Positions 38,621 through 50,297 of a stretch of 64,000 nt of DNA are shown here, piece after piece. Under the pieces are notes generated by a model. That model did no database searches. It saw only the letters and a program-made list of their open reading frames with translations, and was not told the DNA's origin. Source of the DNA: Oscheius sp. JU75 (lineage: Eukaryota; Nematoda; Chromadorea; Rhabditida; Rhabditidae). Numbering within the stretch: position 1 is the first letter of the stretch; the number at the start of each line of letters is the position of its first letter. The stretch lies in the NCBI GenBank assembly GCA_037178855.1, contig JASJZC010000002.1:6274501-6338500 (forward strand), in the 5' to 3' direction. The position numbers and the translations under genes were made by a program.

Positions 38621-41600
38621 TTAGAGATGAAGTTTGTCGTTGAGAGAGGCAAAGTCGGCCTTTTTCGACTTTACAAACTGCAAGATGGCAGCAAACTGTC
38701 TGTCAAGGGCGTCCGCTTCAGCCGAGACGTCCAGCTGCACGGCATTGTCTTTCGTCCGCGTGACCAACTCCGAAATGCTCTCCTCGGAAATCTGAAAATG
38801 TTGGGTCAGCTTATCGAATTTTTAGAAAGGATAGATGGGTAAATGGAATCCTATTTGACTGGCTAGGCTAGTCGTGAATGGAAACTAGCTATCTTTCGGT
38901 TTGCGGATAGGGTAAATGTAAAAAAAGCAGGTTGGTTACAGAATATCGTACTCTGATGATACACGGAGGCAGTTTTCATGGATGTTAAGTGGGCACACTA
39001 AACTAACGCAATATTAGTAAGAGGCTGAAGGAGGGATACGACAGATAAATGATAAACTTGGAACCGATTTGAAAGAGATTGAACACAAGGCTGCTAGATT
39101 TGCCGGCATGATGATAAGGCTTCGGACAAAAGGGAAAGAATATAAGAGAGATAGGGTGGCTTCGGTTATTGATTCAGTAATTCAGGAAATATACAAGGTT
39201 TGTTCAAGATCACAGCGTAAAAACACAATTAGGACAACTAAGCTTGCTAGAGGTAGTAATAATAGATATCAAGCAGCTAAAAACTATCTGGAAGTTTGCG
39301 TCATACAGAGTCAAACAAACATCTTAGGCAAACAGTAATAATATCAAGACATCTGACCCGTTATCAAAAAACACATACCCTTTAGCTCAAAGAGTTTTGA
39401 TACAAGAAAAGGCAAATCTTGATTTGGCAAATAATAAAAACGAACCTCATTGCATCCGTCAAAGTAGAAGAAAAGACAGGTTTCAAGGATGTGGACGAAG
39501 AGCTGCTGCTGGACGAGCGGTTCCATGCACTGGGTGGCAATCTTGATCGACTTCTTAATCACATCCGCCACCTTGCTCTCATTCTTCAGTGGAGCTCCAC
39601 TTTCGGCCGTCTGACCCGTCCAGAACAGATTAGCACACGAGCAGAGAGATCGTACTTGATCCGCCTGAAACCATTTTGCTCGAGCTCGATTGTAAAACGG
39701 ACCTTTTTGAACATTTTCGAAGCGGCAAGGATCATCTGGGAGGCCAGCGGCGACCAGTTCTCCTCGTGGAGATGTTGAATTTTGAGCAGGGTGCCGACAG
39801 CGAGAGAGAGACAGCGAACACGGCTTCTGGAGTCAGCCACCTCGTCTTCCAGCACCGAGAGGGCCTATAGATGAGCTAATTTTGCGATTTTCTTTCGAAA
39901 AATTACCTTAGACATGAACTCGTAGGTAATGGTGGCGCTGTCCTCAAAGTTGACCTTGTCTGAGACGATGGCTCCCTCTAGATAGAGCTTCAGAGGCAGT
40001 TCGTCCAGTTCGGCCGTCGTGATCAAGGCTCCGATGGTGCCCATCGCGCAGACGAACATCTTCTTGACCTTTTCGTCGAAGGAGTCCTGTAATTTCTTTA
40101 AATATTGGCATTGAGCAAAGTTCTTACATCTCTCTCATCGCCCGAATAGCGATCGATCAGCTTGTACATAGAGAAGACGACCGGGGCCAGCGTGAACTTG
40201 ATCCGATGCTTGCCGCCGGCTCCGAGGACCTTCCGCAGATTGTTTAGGAGCTAAATTTTCTAGTAAACTGTCATGAAAAACAATGGAACAGGCGGCACGG
40301 TTCAGAATCTCTTGAGCCTCTTTGAAATTCGCGCGCTTGAAATAGGCAAAAAGTGACCGTTTGAGGCAATCGACATGCTGTTTTCCATTGCTTCATTGAG
40401 AAGAACACCGCTTTAGGCATTGAACCAGGCTGGTTTGCAGCCAAAGTTGTAGCCGACTGCGCTACACGGCAAAGTTCCTTGGAGCGAAACTTTTGTTAAC
40501 GGAGCAAACACTCGTCGGCTACCCCAGAACATTTTGACACATTGAGCCCATTTGGGTACAGCCAGGATGAAGAAAACGAACCAAAAACTGGTCGTCGACA
40601 GTCTCGGCCTGAATAAGATGCACAATTCTAGCCAGGAGACGCTGTTCGTCCTCGAAATCCTCAGACTCGGTGGCGTCCTTGGCCTGATCCGGCTGCTCGA
40701 CCAAGAGCGAATCGGTCAGCGCACAGACGACAGCCAGATTTTCCTCAGTCTTAAGCAGTGTGTCCTGGTCGAGAAGGTTCTATAAAAGTCTGTTCTTTTC
40801 GAAGTAAAAATGGGGTACTTGCAAGAAGTAGACGGCCATCTGACAGCGTCCACGATAGTCCAACGTGTCCATGACGGGAACAATGTCGGTCAACTCGGCC
40901 ACCCGGAGAACATTGTTGTATTCGTCGACCGGAAGTCGCAACAGCTTCGTCAGCTCTCTTCCTACCGGACTGTAGGCTTCGATCCTGGAAAAAATTGCTA
41001 TTGTGAGGATTCACGTAACCAGTTACGTCAAAAGGCGGGACAAACTAACTTCCTCTTCAAAGAAGAGTAAGTATTTGGTTTATTCAATAAATAGAGGGCA
41101 CTTTTTGTAGAAAGTTTATGCTCCTCGCGGGGCCGGTTTAGCATGCAAACATTGGACTCTCTCAACTCAGTCAAATTATGGTCGAAGTACTGTCCCGCCA
41201 CGTCAAGAAACTTTTCCCGCCAGTAACCTCAACCATATTCGTGATCACTTTAGCAGTAGAGGGGAGAACAAACAGGTCGACAGAATTTGCTTTTCTTCCA
41301 TCAGGAATACAATAATAAAAAATAAATATGCTCAGCTCGACTGATCGTTGAAGTCAGACAACTATCGTGTGCTGCTACCGCCAACTTATCGTGGTAAAAT
41401 GGCCAACTCCTGCCCAGTCTATTTCTCACAGCAATCAAAAGAAAACAAAACTCACGATTCGACTCCCTTGTCATCAAAGATGTACTTGAGGCTCTCGAAC
41501 GTCACGTTGCAATATTCCGTCTTCTCCGGGTAGCATTTGATGGCCAGGCCGACAAGGGCGTGCTAAACTTTTGTTTTTTGATGCTAAATAATAGAATATT

Positions 41601-43555
41601 TACATGTAGAGCAATGATGTCCTCCATGGGCATCGTGGGTCGGGCTTTGATCATCTCCTTTGATTGCTCCGAGAAGATGTCGAAGAGCTGCAGATGGTCC
41701 GGAATTCCCTTTCCGTTTGGCTGAGTAGCGTAGATGGCCAGACGATCGATTAAGGCGATGAGGATATTCTTGACGTTCACTTCCTGCAAATTTAGGGATT
41801 CTGTGAGCTTTTCCAAGTGGCTCAGTCGATTAGCGGATCCAAACGAGTTGGGTTCGAATCTCCAGCGTGACAAACATTTGTGCTCATCGATAAAAACCCC
41901 TCTACCTCATCGTTTTTGGTCAAAATAATCTTTTTTAGCTACTTCATTCTTCGGAAATGTGCGCGCTTAATGAAATTCGTTAAGCGCATAAAAATTGAGC
42001 AAAAACGAACCGGAGACAGCTCCCCACATGCGTTGAGGTAGTCACGGAGCGTGGAGAAGTGCTTCTCGTCGTCGAAGACCTGTATGACGCATTCCATCAG
42101 ATATTCCTGCGAGATCGGGTCCTTGCACGAGACTACCTGCTCCAGAATGCTTGGGAAGACCTCCTTCAGGTACATTTCATCTGTCAGCTTCTCCAGCTGG
42201 GAAAGGCGGACGAGATTTGTTCCCACGAGAATCCTATACTTTTCTATTGAAAAGTAACCAAAAGAAATCCTACCGGAGCTCCATTCGGTCCTTCTCTCGT
42301 CTCTCCTTCTCCCTCGTCGGTCCTTGGTGCTGCATCCGAACCCACAACTTGTTCATTTCGGCAAAATTGAGCAGAATGAAAGCGACGGCATCCTTGACTG
42401 TTCCCTCACTATTCAGGCCAGTCCCTCCTCCGTCTCGTCTCTTCACCGGACTGCGTACCTCCGTCTCCTCGTCGTCATCATCGTCACTGTTTGTGGCCTC
42501 CGGCTCCTCAATAGCTCCAATTTCCTGGGTATAAACATTGTCCGGCAGCAGGGCTCGGGTCGTTTGGAGCAGATAGTTCCTAAATAGAATCATTGTTGGT
42601 TGTTTAGGTTTTAGTACGAAAGGTGCAAAATGACAGTGCCTCTCACACTGACGACGAGTTTCCTTCGAGCAACTTGAAACAGAAACTGCAGTAGCTACTG
42701 TAGTCAAAACAAACTGCACCTTATTATATTGCTTTTCTTGTAACAAAACTTCTATTACAAACAATGAGTTAGGAATGTGACTAATTATGAGACATTCAAT
42801 GTTCTTTGGGGCTACAAGGAAATGTCATACGTATAATACAAAGCTACCTAACGAGGAACGGGAGGACAAAGAGAACCAAAGAGCTTAAAAGGAGTTCTGT
42901 GATTAAACGCAAAGAAAATGGTCCCATCTGCTAAATTCTCAAGTGCTAAATTACCAGATACCAGCCGTGCTTTTGCCATCAGTTTGACATCGATAGAAAA
43001 GGCTTTTCGAAATTCGAACAAACCTGAGGAAAAGACCACGAAGCGGATGTTGAACTCCGCGACACATCTCGACGATATCGTTGAGAATCTCCGGCCGGGA
43101 TCCGAGTCCAATTTTGATGTAGACCACGCCGACTGTGACCAGCAGATACCTCAAAATTCAGATATCAAAAAGGAATAAGAAGAACAGTACAGTCTCGGAA
43201 CGATGGAGGCAGCATACTGGACGCATTCATACAGATTCAGCTGGGTGATCGAGTCCGGATTGCGTTCATATTCATCGACGAGGAAAGACTCCAGATGATG
43301 AAGCTCGTTGACCGAATCCATGTCTATTTCTTATAAAATTAGATCCCAAAAAGACTTACAAAGTCTGTAGTAGAATTTAGGGGACAGATCATTGGTTTTG
43401 AGCTCCGAAAGGAAGTTCATCGCATGTTTCAGCCCGTCCATGATCTTCGACTTGTCCAGACAGCGTTTCATCTCGAAGGCCTCGGCTCGGACGACCTTAA
43501 CAGCCTGCTCCAGCAGGCGTTCCTGATCACCTATGGGCACGTCTTCAGCACGCAT
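38621..43555 (-). CDS. vps-35: VPS35, retromer cargo-recognition subunit
   Basis: Core retromer subunit that sorts endosomal cargo to the Golgi and plasma membrane with VPS26/VPS29. ATG at 43555 directly behind a CTTCCAG acceptor. The N-terminus reads [40 protein letters not shown], then the VPS26-binding region [16 protein letters not shown] (PRL-type motif) and [17 protein letters not shown]. The middle has [29 protein letters not shown] and [10 protein letters not shown]. The helical-repeat C-terminal half has [39 protein letters not shown] and [20 protein letters not shown], ending LNDKLHL. Introns are mostly short, with several of 0.2-0.5 kb; one carries a tRNA-like segment and another a plus-strand ORF (39069-39338) without meaning. 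Confidence 0.95.
41818..41866 (+). repeat. tRNA-like A-box/B-box segment in a VPS35 intron
   Basis: TGGCTCAGTCGATTAGCG (from 41818) is a good A-box/D-arm match and GGTTCGAATCTCC (from 41851) is a near-perfect B box. The spacing (33 bases) is shorter than in a normal tRNA, so this is a truncated tRNA or SINE relic, antisense to VPS35. Confidence 0.45.
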
Positions 43556-44090
43556 CTGGAAGCCAGACTTTCAAAAAATTATCGTAAGATCATTAAGAGA
43601 ATGAGGACAAGGGAAACAGGCGCGATTATTGACAACTTAAGATGTTTTTAAAGACTTCAAGGAATTAGTGATGCGAAAGTAGAAGGGGCGATGGGGCCTT
43701 TTTTATATACTGGAAGACCACTAAGAGCACTCGCAACCTAAGTTTTATTCATGAGTTTAAGGTAATTTTCAAATTTGCATGCGGATAATAGTGGTACCCG
43801 GGAATATGCTTTTACAAAATCCCTTGATACAGTACTGCGAGCGTCTCTGATCATATTATGATCAAAAATGGGAGAGGAAGGGTCCCATTCAGCACTGTGT
43901 ATTGAGCACAACTGCCTATCTAAAGCGCCAGTGGCAGAGGTTGTGGCTGTCCAATGAGCGCGGCAATGACACAGCAACCAAGAGGGTAAATCGAGAAAAA
44001 AAGCAATCAAGTATCGTACCAAAGCTACAAAATACACCAAGAAAAACAAGCATTGAAAGGCTGTGAGCCTCCTCACAAAAAGACAAAACA
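43556..44090. other. Intergenic DNA between two minus-strand genes
   Basis: No exon seen. The interval separates the unknown upstream gene from VPS35 and includes the VPS35 leader acceptor at 43556-43562. Confidence 0.45.
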
Positions 44091-45779
44091 TTACAAAACT
44101 TTCAAAAGTTCATTGGCTTCGAGCTTGTTTTTGCCGCGGCTAAAAAACTCCTTGTAGTATTCGTCGATCCAGTTGGTCATCCCGAAACCGCGTTTCTCCC
44201 AGTCCGACGGCTTGCCGAAAGCCCAGAGCATGTTGTAACGAGCCATGTAGAAGACGATCAGCTGCTAAATAGACATTTTGTTGACAATTTTGAAAGTAGG
44301 CACCTCATAAAAGTCCAGGGGTATTTTTGAGTGGACTTGGGTGTAAGAGACTACGGTATTGAACTCTGGCAGTATTTTCTCGATCTGGAAACGATTTTAT
44401 GAGAGAAAAAAATATGGCGGACCATGTTCTTGCAGTTCAGATAGACATTCCATCGCATGTGAGTCAGTAAAAAGAAGATTTCGAAGAAGATCATGTGATC
44501 GCGGCAGAATGATATAATCTTAACGTGCTTTTTAGCAAAAAGAGAGTGAAAAGTCGTACTTTTCGTCGTTCGGGGACCTCAATATACTCCAGTTCATCAT
44601 TGTACATTCCGGCCTCAAAGACAATGTGGTAGAAGCTGGCCTCTTGCTCGTCCATTTCACAGTCATTGGCCTGAAAGATGATTTTTTAACATTTTTTGGA
44701 ATACAGTTTTGGTTCTGTTGCCTCTTGCGGCTTTTGTATTGAGCACTTCTCCCTCTAACGCAATTTTTTTGAGACCAGACCGGTTGAGTGGTATTCCGGC
44801 ATGGTCTAGATACAAAAACATAGTGGATAAGGCCCAGGTCAGTAATGGTCACGATTCCTAAATGCCTAAATGAGATCGGCTCAAAACGCGAGCGTGACCA
44901 CGGCCTGACTAAACCGACGCCGGCTTGAATAGAGACTCTGGTCATGTTTTAGTGCGAGACAGAATGCGAACAGGATCTGCTGCTTCGATATGATTGGTAG
45001 TTCGTGTTGGCTGTCGATCTGTCTAAAACAGGTAAAATGTACCATGCAGTGTCGGCTGTCATCGTTGGCCGATTCCTCTTCAGTTGTGACAAAATGATCA
45101 GATCCTACTGTAGCTGTGAAGTGCTTGTCGCGGACGAAGAACTGAAGCTGCGAGTCAAAAATAGACGAAATAGATGACTCACTTTTCTGCAATGACTGCG
45201 CCAGCACCGGATCATTTCAATTGAATAGCCGCCAATATATTCGATCGCATTGCATATTTCTCTATTAACTTTATCGAGTTCAGTAATGGAATCTTTCCAA
45301 TCTGTTGGTATGTCTAAAAATGAGAGATGGAGCGAGGAAATAGGAGAAATTACCCGAATCTATGCCGGTCAACTTCCGAAACGCCATCACAGTGTGATAT
45401 TTGACGAATTGGTCCAATAAAAGTCGCAGCGACTTTTCTGTTAGCGGGGATTTAATAAATGGATTTGGGGCTATCTGAACAAAAGGTAGGAACTAGGAAA
45501 AAAGGCTGCATACCGCTGTGGCAACTTCCTCCATCATGAATTTTGCTATGCGCCCGAGCGTGGGCTTCTCGGAGGATACTGAACATCAGGATTGCTGTGA
45601 AGGAGAACAAGTTACATACAAATTAGGTGGACAATATGCCGGGACTCCTCTATGCTTTTCTGTCTCTGAAAACTGAGTTCTTCTTAGGATTGGAAAGAAG
45701 GTCTAACCGAAATTTTTTCTGCCGGCTGTTCACGCTCAATCATAGACGAATCGGTCCAATTCAAATAATCGTCGTCCAT
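44091..45779 (-). CDS. Uncharacterised multi-exon protein
   Basis: ATG at 45779: MDDDYLNWTDSSMIEREQPA, then an exon RQKSIEESRHIVHLI, then SSEKPTLGRIAKFMMEEVAT. Next come IAPNPFIKSPLTEKSLRLLL followed by DQFVKYHTVMAFRKLTGI, and DWKDSITELDKVNREICNAI. After these are LQFFVRDKHFTAT, QIDSQHELPIISKQQILFAF, and MDEQEASFYHIVFEAGMYND followed by ELEYIEVPERRK. The C-terminal exons give IISFCRDHMIFFEIFFLLTH, IEKILPEFNTVVSYTQVHSK and MLWAFGKPSDWEKRGFGMTN, ending ANELLKVL. It is a soluble, helix-rich protein of roughly 450 residues with no signal peptide. Composition and clean short introns say it is a real, conserved-type gene, but I cannot name the family. Some joins near 44.7-45.1 kb are uncertain. Confidence 0.6.
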
Positions 45780-46150
45780 ATTGCCTATTGGCTGGAAAAA
45801 TGAAGTTAGAGAACGGAAAAGGAGAGAGGGAAGCACAGAAAAAGTATTTTTTCTCGAAGAAACATTGCTCAGGCATATTTATTTAGTCTGATGGCTTTAC
45901 TGGATCCTATAGGCTATTTCTAGCTATCTGCATGTTAAAAAAAACTCGACAGAAATAGAAAAACGGCTGGAGGAATGCTCCAATGCTCAAGAGATAATGA
46001 ACAAGGCGGATATACGCAATTGCGTACAAATAAATACTACAGTAACTCGCGCTTCCCCAAAATTCATTTCCCCCACTTTGCGACTTTATTCGTCACTTCT
46101 TTTTTGCTTGCTCCAAAAAACTGAATTTTGCTCACTTTTTTGTTTCAGCG

Positions 46151-49100
46151 ATGCCGCTCGAGACATTGGCCTCGGCGCCGGGCGTCAAGCCCAACAGATT
46201 CGCCATGACTGACAGAAACTTGGGCCTGATGATGGAGGTGATTCGAAAGGACCCGGAATCGTATCAGGAGGTCAGTAAAACTTCGATTTTTCTGGTAAAC
46301 GGCATTTAGGAGTTCCAAGAACAGTTCGACCACTATGTGCACACGATGAAGCTGCTCCATCTCCAGCCGCAGCAGCACAGGATGGAACTACAGCCTCTTC
46401 TGGACAGTATCAACTTTCTGGCCGGTCTGGCCAAATACTATCCGAGTAAACTTTTTTTATGCCCTTTTCACGACAAAATATTTAGAAAAAGCAGACGAAT
46501 TCGGAGGGAACATGATTTCCGTGCTCAGAGACCAGGCATCCGGACTGGACCCTCACGTCAGGATGGCTTTTTGCAAGGCCCTCGTCATGCTCCGGAATCA
46601 GAATCTGATCAACGTTATCGAGCTCATGGAGCTTTTCTTCGAACTCATCCGTGTCGAGGACAAGCATCTCAGGTAATTTTCGCGTTCTTTTAGCGAATCT
46701 TCATAACCGAATCAGGAAAATCCTGCATACATTTCAGAAAGTTCATCCTCGGTGCCATTTCCGCCCACCTAAAGCGTCTGTACCACACGAAAAAGGATCA
46801 CAAACTGCTGAACAAGATCCAGAACTTTGTCTTCGTCAAGACGAAGGATTCTCGTCCAATTATCGCCCGAGCCGCTCAACTCGTGGCCATCGACGCCTTC
46901 CGCAAGAAGTACTGGCGCGATGCCAAGACGGCCAACGTCATCGCCGACGCCTGCTTTCACAAGGTCCCCAAAATTCAAGTAATCTCAGCTTGGGAGATCA
47001 AAATCTGGCTGTTTTTCAGGTAACAGCGATGAAATTCTTCCTTGGCTCGAAGAAAGATGAGGAGGGAATTGAGGACGGGAGTGACAGTGAAGAGTCCGAT
47101 GTCGAGGAAGACACGAAGACGCTGAAGGAAGTTATGACCGCCTTCCGACATGCAAAGAAGACGCGCAAACGCGAGAAGGACATGGAACGAGCCAAGAGGG
47201 CCATCTCGAAGAAGAAGAAGGCCAAGAAAGGTCATTTTCAAGTTTATTGTTAGTAAGAAAGAATATTCCAGAAGGCCGAAGCAAAGAATGCAATCTGCAG
47301 GCCATTCAGTTCCTTTTCGATCCGCAGGAATTTGCCGATCGACTCTTCGGCATGCTCGAGGGCAAAAAAGTCGAAAAGTTCGAGGTTCGACTCTTCCGAA
47401 TAGCCCTCTGTGCTCGTGTGATCGGTGTGAACAAGCTCCACACGCTGGGCTTTTACTCCTATCTGCACAGATATCTACAGCCAAAGCAGAGAGACGTGAG
47501 TTGACTTCTCATTCTCAGCATGTTCATCTCCCTGTCTGTTATTATTCCTGGTCACGCCGTGTCTTTCAACATTTTTGTGTGTTCGAAATCTCTCAGCCAA
47601 CCTGCCAGAATATCAGCCATCTGATACTTAAGTAGCTCTTCCTATCTGTTTCTGTCAACCAGGGCTGAGAGGATATTAAAATCAGGGTGCGATTACGATT
47701 ATAATTGCATACCAAAAATTAGTGCGATTAGTCGCATTTAAAAAAAAAAGCTTTGCGATTAGCGATTGCGCTTAATCGCTATTGCACCATCTGAACCAAT
47801 TTTAATCGCGCTTTGTGGTCAGAACGGTATTAAAACTTTTCTCCGGAAAATTCTATTGACCAGCCGACGCCGTGGTCGAGCATGGGTTTTTGGCCAGAAA
47901 TTTTCAGCAAATTCCACGTTTTGGGCATTTTTCAGGCGAAAAATTCAACTCTCTTTGTCTATTTGTCCCGGCCATCTAACGAGAGAGAGTAAAAGGAACA
48001 GACAGCGAGCGACATAGAGACAGAAAAAATTACCGTCAGAGGTAGTTCCAATAGTGCCACTCATAGAATATCTACAGCTTTTGGAAGTCAATAGAGCCAA
48101 CTCTCCTCAAGTAGAAGTGCTGGCAGAACTAAAGCAGTGAATTAGCAGACTTTCAGCTAACTTGTCATGTCCTGTCAAAGTTTATCCGCCATTGCTTGAA
48201 AGTTATTCCACTCAATGTTCTCCCAATTCTCAGTTACTTTAGTTTCTCGGCGACCGTCAAGCTATTAGTTTTTAAGCAGCTCTGTCTGCCAGTAATGTTG
48301 GTCTGCCTCCTTTCCTAGTTCTCAGAATGTTATTTGTAGTCTCAAGGGTACATGTATTGTTGGTTCAAAAACCATCTGACAGATGTAAAATGCTCGTTTC
48401 CAGGTCACAAGAATCCTCCTGTACGCGGCCCAGGCCTGTCACGATCTCGTTCCTCCAGACACCGTTGAGCAGCTCGTCCGCGTTATTGCAAACAATTTCG
48501 TCACGGACCGCAACTCGCCCGAGGCCATGACCGTAGGAATCAATGCCATTCGCGAGATTTTCATCAACTGTCCGTTCGCGGCCACAGAGGAACTTCTCCG
48601 GGATCTTGCAGAGGTGCGTACTCCACCTTTTTGAGCATTTATGAAATTCCATTTTCAGTACAAGACGTACAAGAACAAGAACGTCTCGATGGCTGCCCGT
48701 GCCCTGATCACGCTCTTCCGCTCCGTCAATCCAAAGCTCCTGGCCAGAAAGGATCGTGGCCGACCGACTGATGGAGAGAACGACGATCAGGAATATGTTG
48801 GTTTTGCGAGGCCCAAGGTGGCCGATTTCATCAGCGGAGCAGAAATCTTGAGCATAGAGGCTCCGGAGGACGACGGAATGGAGATCGGAGACGAGGGTTC
48901 CGACAGCGAGCCAGAGATTTCCGGTTCGTTTTTTAATGTTTTTTGAAACAAAGGAGTTGATTTGCTTGTATCTTGTCCATCTCTCACCTTGAATCCCTCT
49001 CCAATGTCTTCCTTTTCACAAAATAACTTACTGAAAAAGTTTGTAACTCACGGGGAGCAAATCCGAGTGGTCTGGTTCCAAATGAAGCCAATATACCATT

Positions 49101-50042
49101 TTTGCACTGAAACAAGTACTGTAACTTTCTGAGGCCACAGTTAGAACCACAGCCGCTCGTTCAGACTGTTTGGACATCAAAATTGATAAGATCGATTCAG
49201 ATGTCGACACGGACGAGGTGGATTCCGATGACGAGGCTCCAGTGACGAAGAAGGCCAAAAAAGCCTCGGTCGAGCAAGAAGACTCGGATAACGACGGCTG
49301 GGAGACCTGTTCCGATGAGGAAGTGGATGATGAGGACGAGGGTTGGGTAACGGACAACGGAGAGGAGGAAGAAGACGAAGAGGAGGCGGAAGATGAAGAA
49401 ATGGAGAAGGAAGAGGAAATGGACCCCAAGAAGAAGGCTGATCTCATCAGTTCAGGAAGGATCCTGACCCAGGAAGAATTCAAGCGAATTCGTGAATATC
49501 AGCTCAAAAAGCAGCTGATCGGAGAGAAAAAGCTGAAGAAGCAGCTCGGCAACAACAGGACCAATGACAACGTGCGACTGATCGAGGAGATCAGCGAGAA
49601 ATTGAATGAGTGAGTCCTTCTTTTCTGTTCTTGAGAATGAGAACAACATGATTCGAAGTCACCTTCGCGGTCTAATGTTTCCCCGTTTAGACGCGGAGGA
49701 GGAGATGGTCTACCTCGACTAAAGGACATCGAGCAGTTCCACAAGAAGAAACGACAGTCGAAGGCCGAGCGAATGGCCGATATCGAGGAGGGTCGCGATG
49801 TGGACAGGAAATTTGGAGCACCGAAGAAGAATGTCAGTCCTTACAAGAATCATTTGAAATACGCGTTTTAGGGCCCCCACGTTGGAAGAACGAACCGCGA
49901 GATGGCCAAAAAGAAGGTCTTCAACATGGTGAAGAACAAGGTCCGCGGTAAGAATCGTCAGCGCAGCTTCCGTGACCAGCAGCAGAGTCTACGGAACTAT
50001 CTCCTCAAGCAGTCCGGCAGGAAGCCCGGCAACAACAGATAA
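46151..50042 (+). CDS. SDA1 family protein, nucleolar ribosome-biogenesis factor
   Basis: SDA1 is needed for 60S pre-ribosome maturation and export in yeast. ATG at 46151, two bases after GTTTCAG. The N-terminal part reads [42 protein letters not shown] and [20 protein letters not shown]. Then come [34 protein letters not shown] and a Lys/Glu coiled stretch. The middle has [16 protein letters not shown] and [20 protein letters not shown], followed by [20 protein letters not shown] and [20 protein letters not shown]. An acidic central region contains [20 protein letters not shown]. The basic C-terminus carries the typical [15 protein letters not shown] and [14 protein letters not shown]. The stop at 50042 is followed by the fold-back transposon 256 bases later. 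The 0.9-kb intron (47496-48402) contains GCGATTA repeats. Confidence 0.95.
47687..47788. repeat. GCGATTA/TAATCGC repeat cluster in an SDA1 intron
   Basis: At least five copies of GCGATTA or its reverse complement within about 100 bases around a poly(A) run, giving overlapping imperfect hairpins. It resembles a decayed satellite or a mobile-element end. Confidence 0.5.
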
Positions 50043-50297
50043 CTCTTATCGTTACAAGTTATTGTTGATTTTTGGCCTTGTTATGAAAATTCTTTGTTTA
50101 CTCGGTCTTCAAATTACCTGCGTGGAAGATTTTAGTGACGGCTCTTGGTGCCAAGGAAGCAGTAACAGCTGCAAAACGCAGTTCGCTGGGTAAACAAAGA
50201 CATAAACTTGCAGATCTTCCAGAAAAGAAGGGACGATAGATCTATCGTACTTTCATAGTGTTACTCACAGTAAACTGATGAGAACGTTTCTATTGCC

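Noticed and set aside
39069-39338. Lys/Arg-rich plus-strand ORF of 89 codons
   Set aside because: Lies inside a VPS35 intron, no family resemblance, AT-rich composition typical of chance ORFs.
42270-42534. Plus-strand ORFs opposite VPS35
   Set aside because: Shadows of the acidic VPS35 exon on the minus strand.
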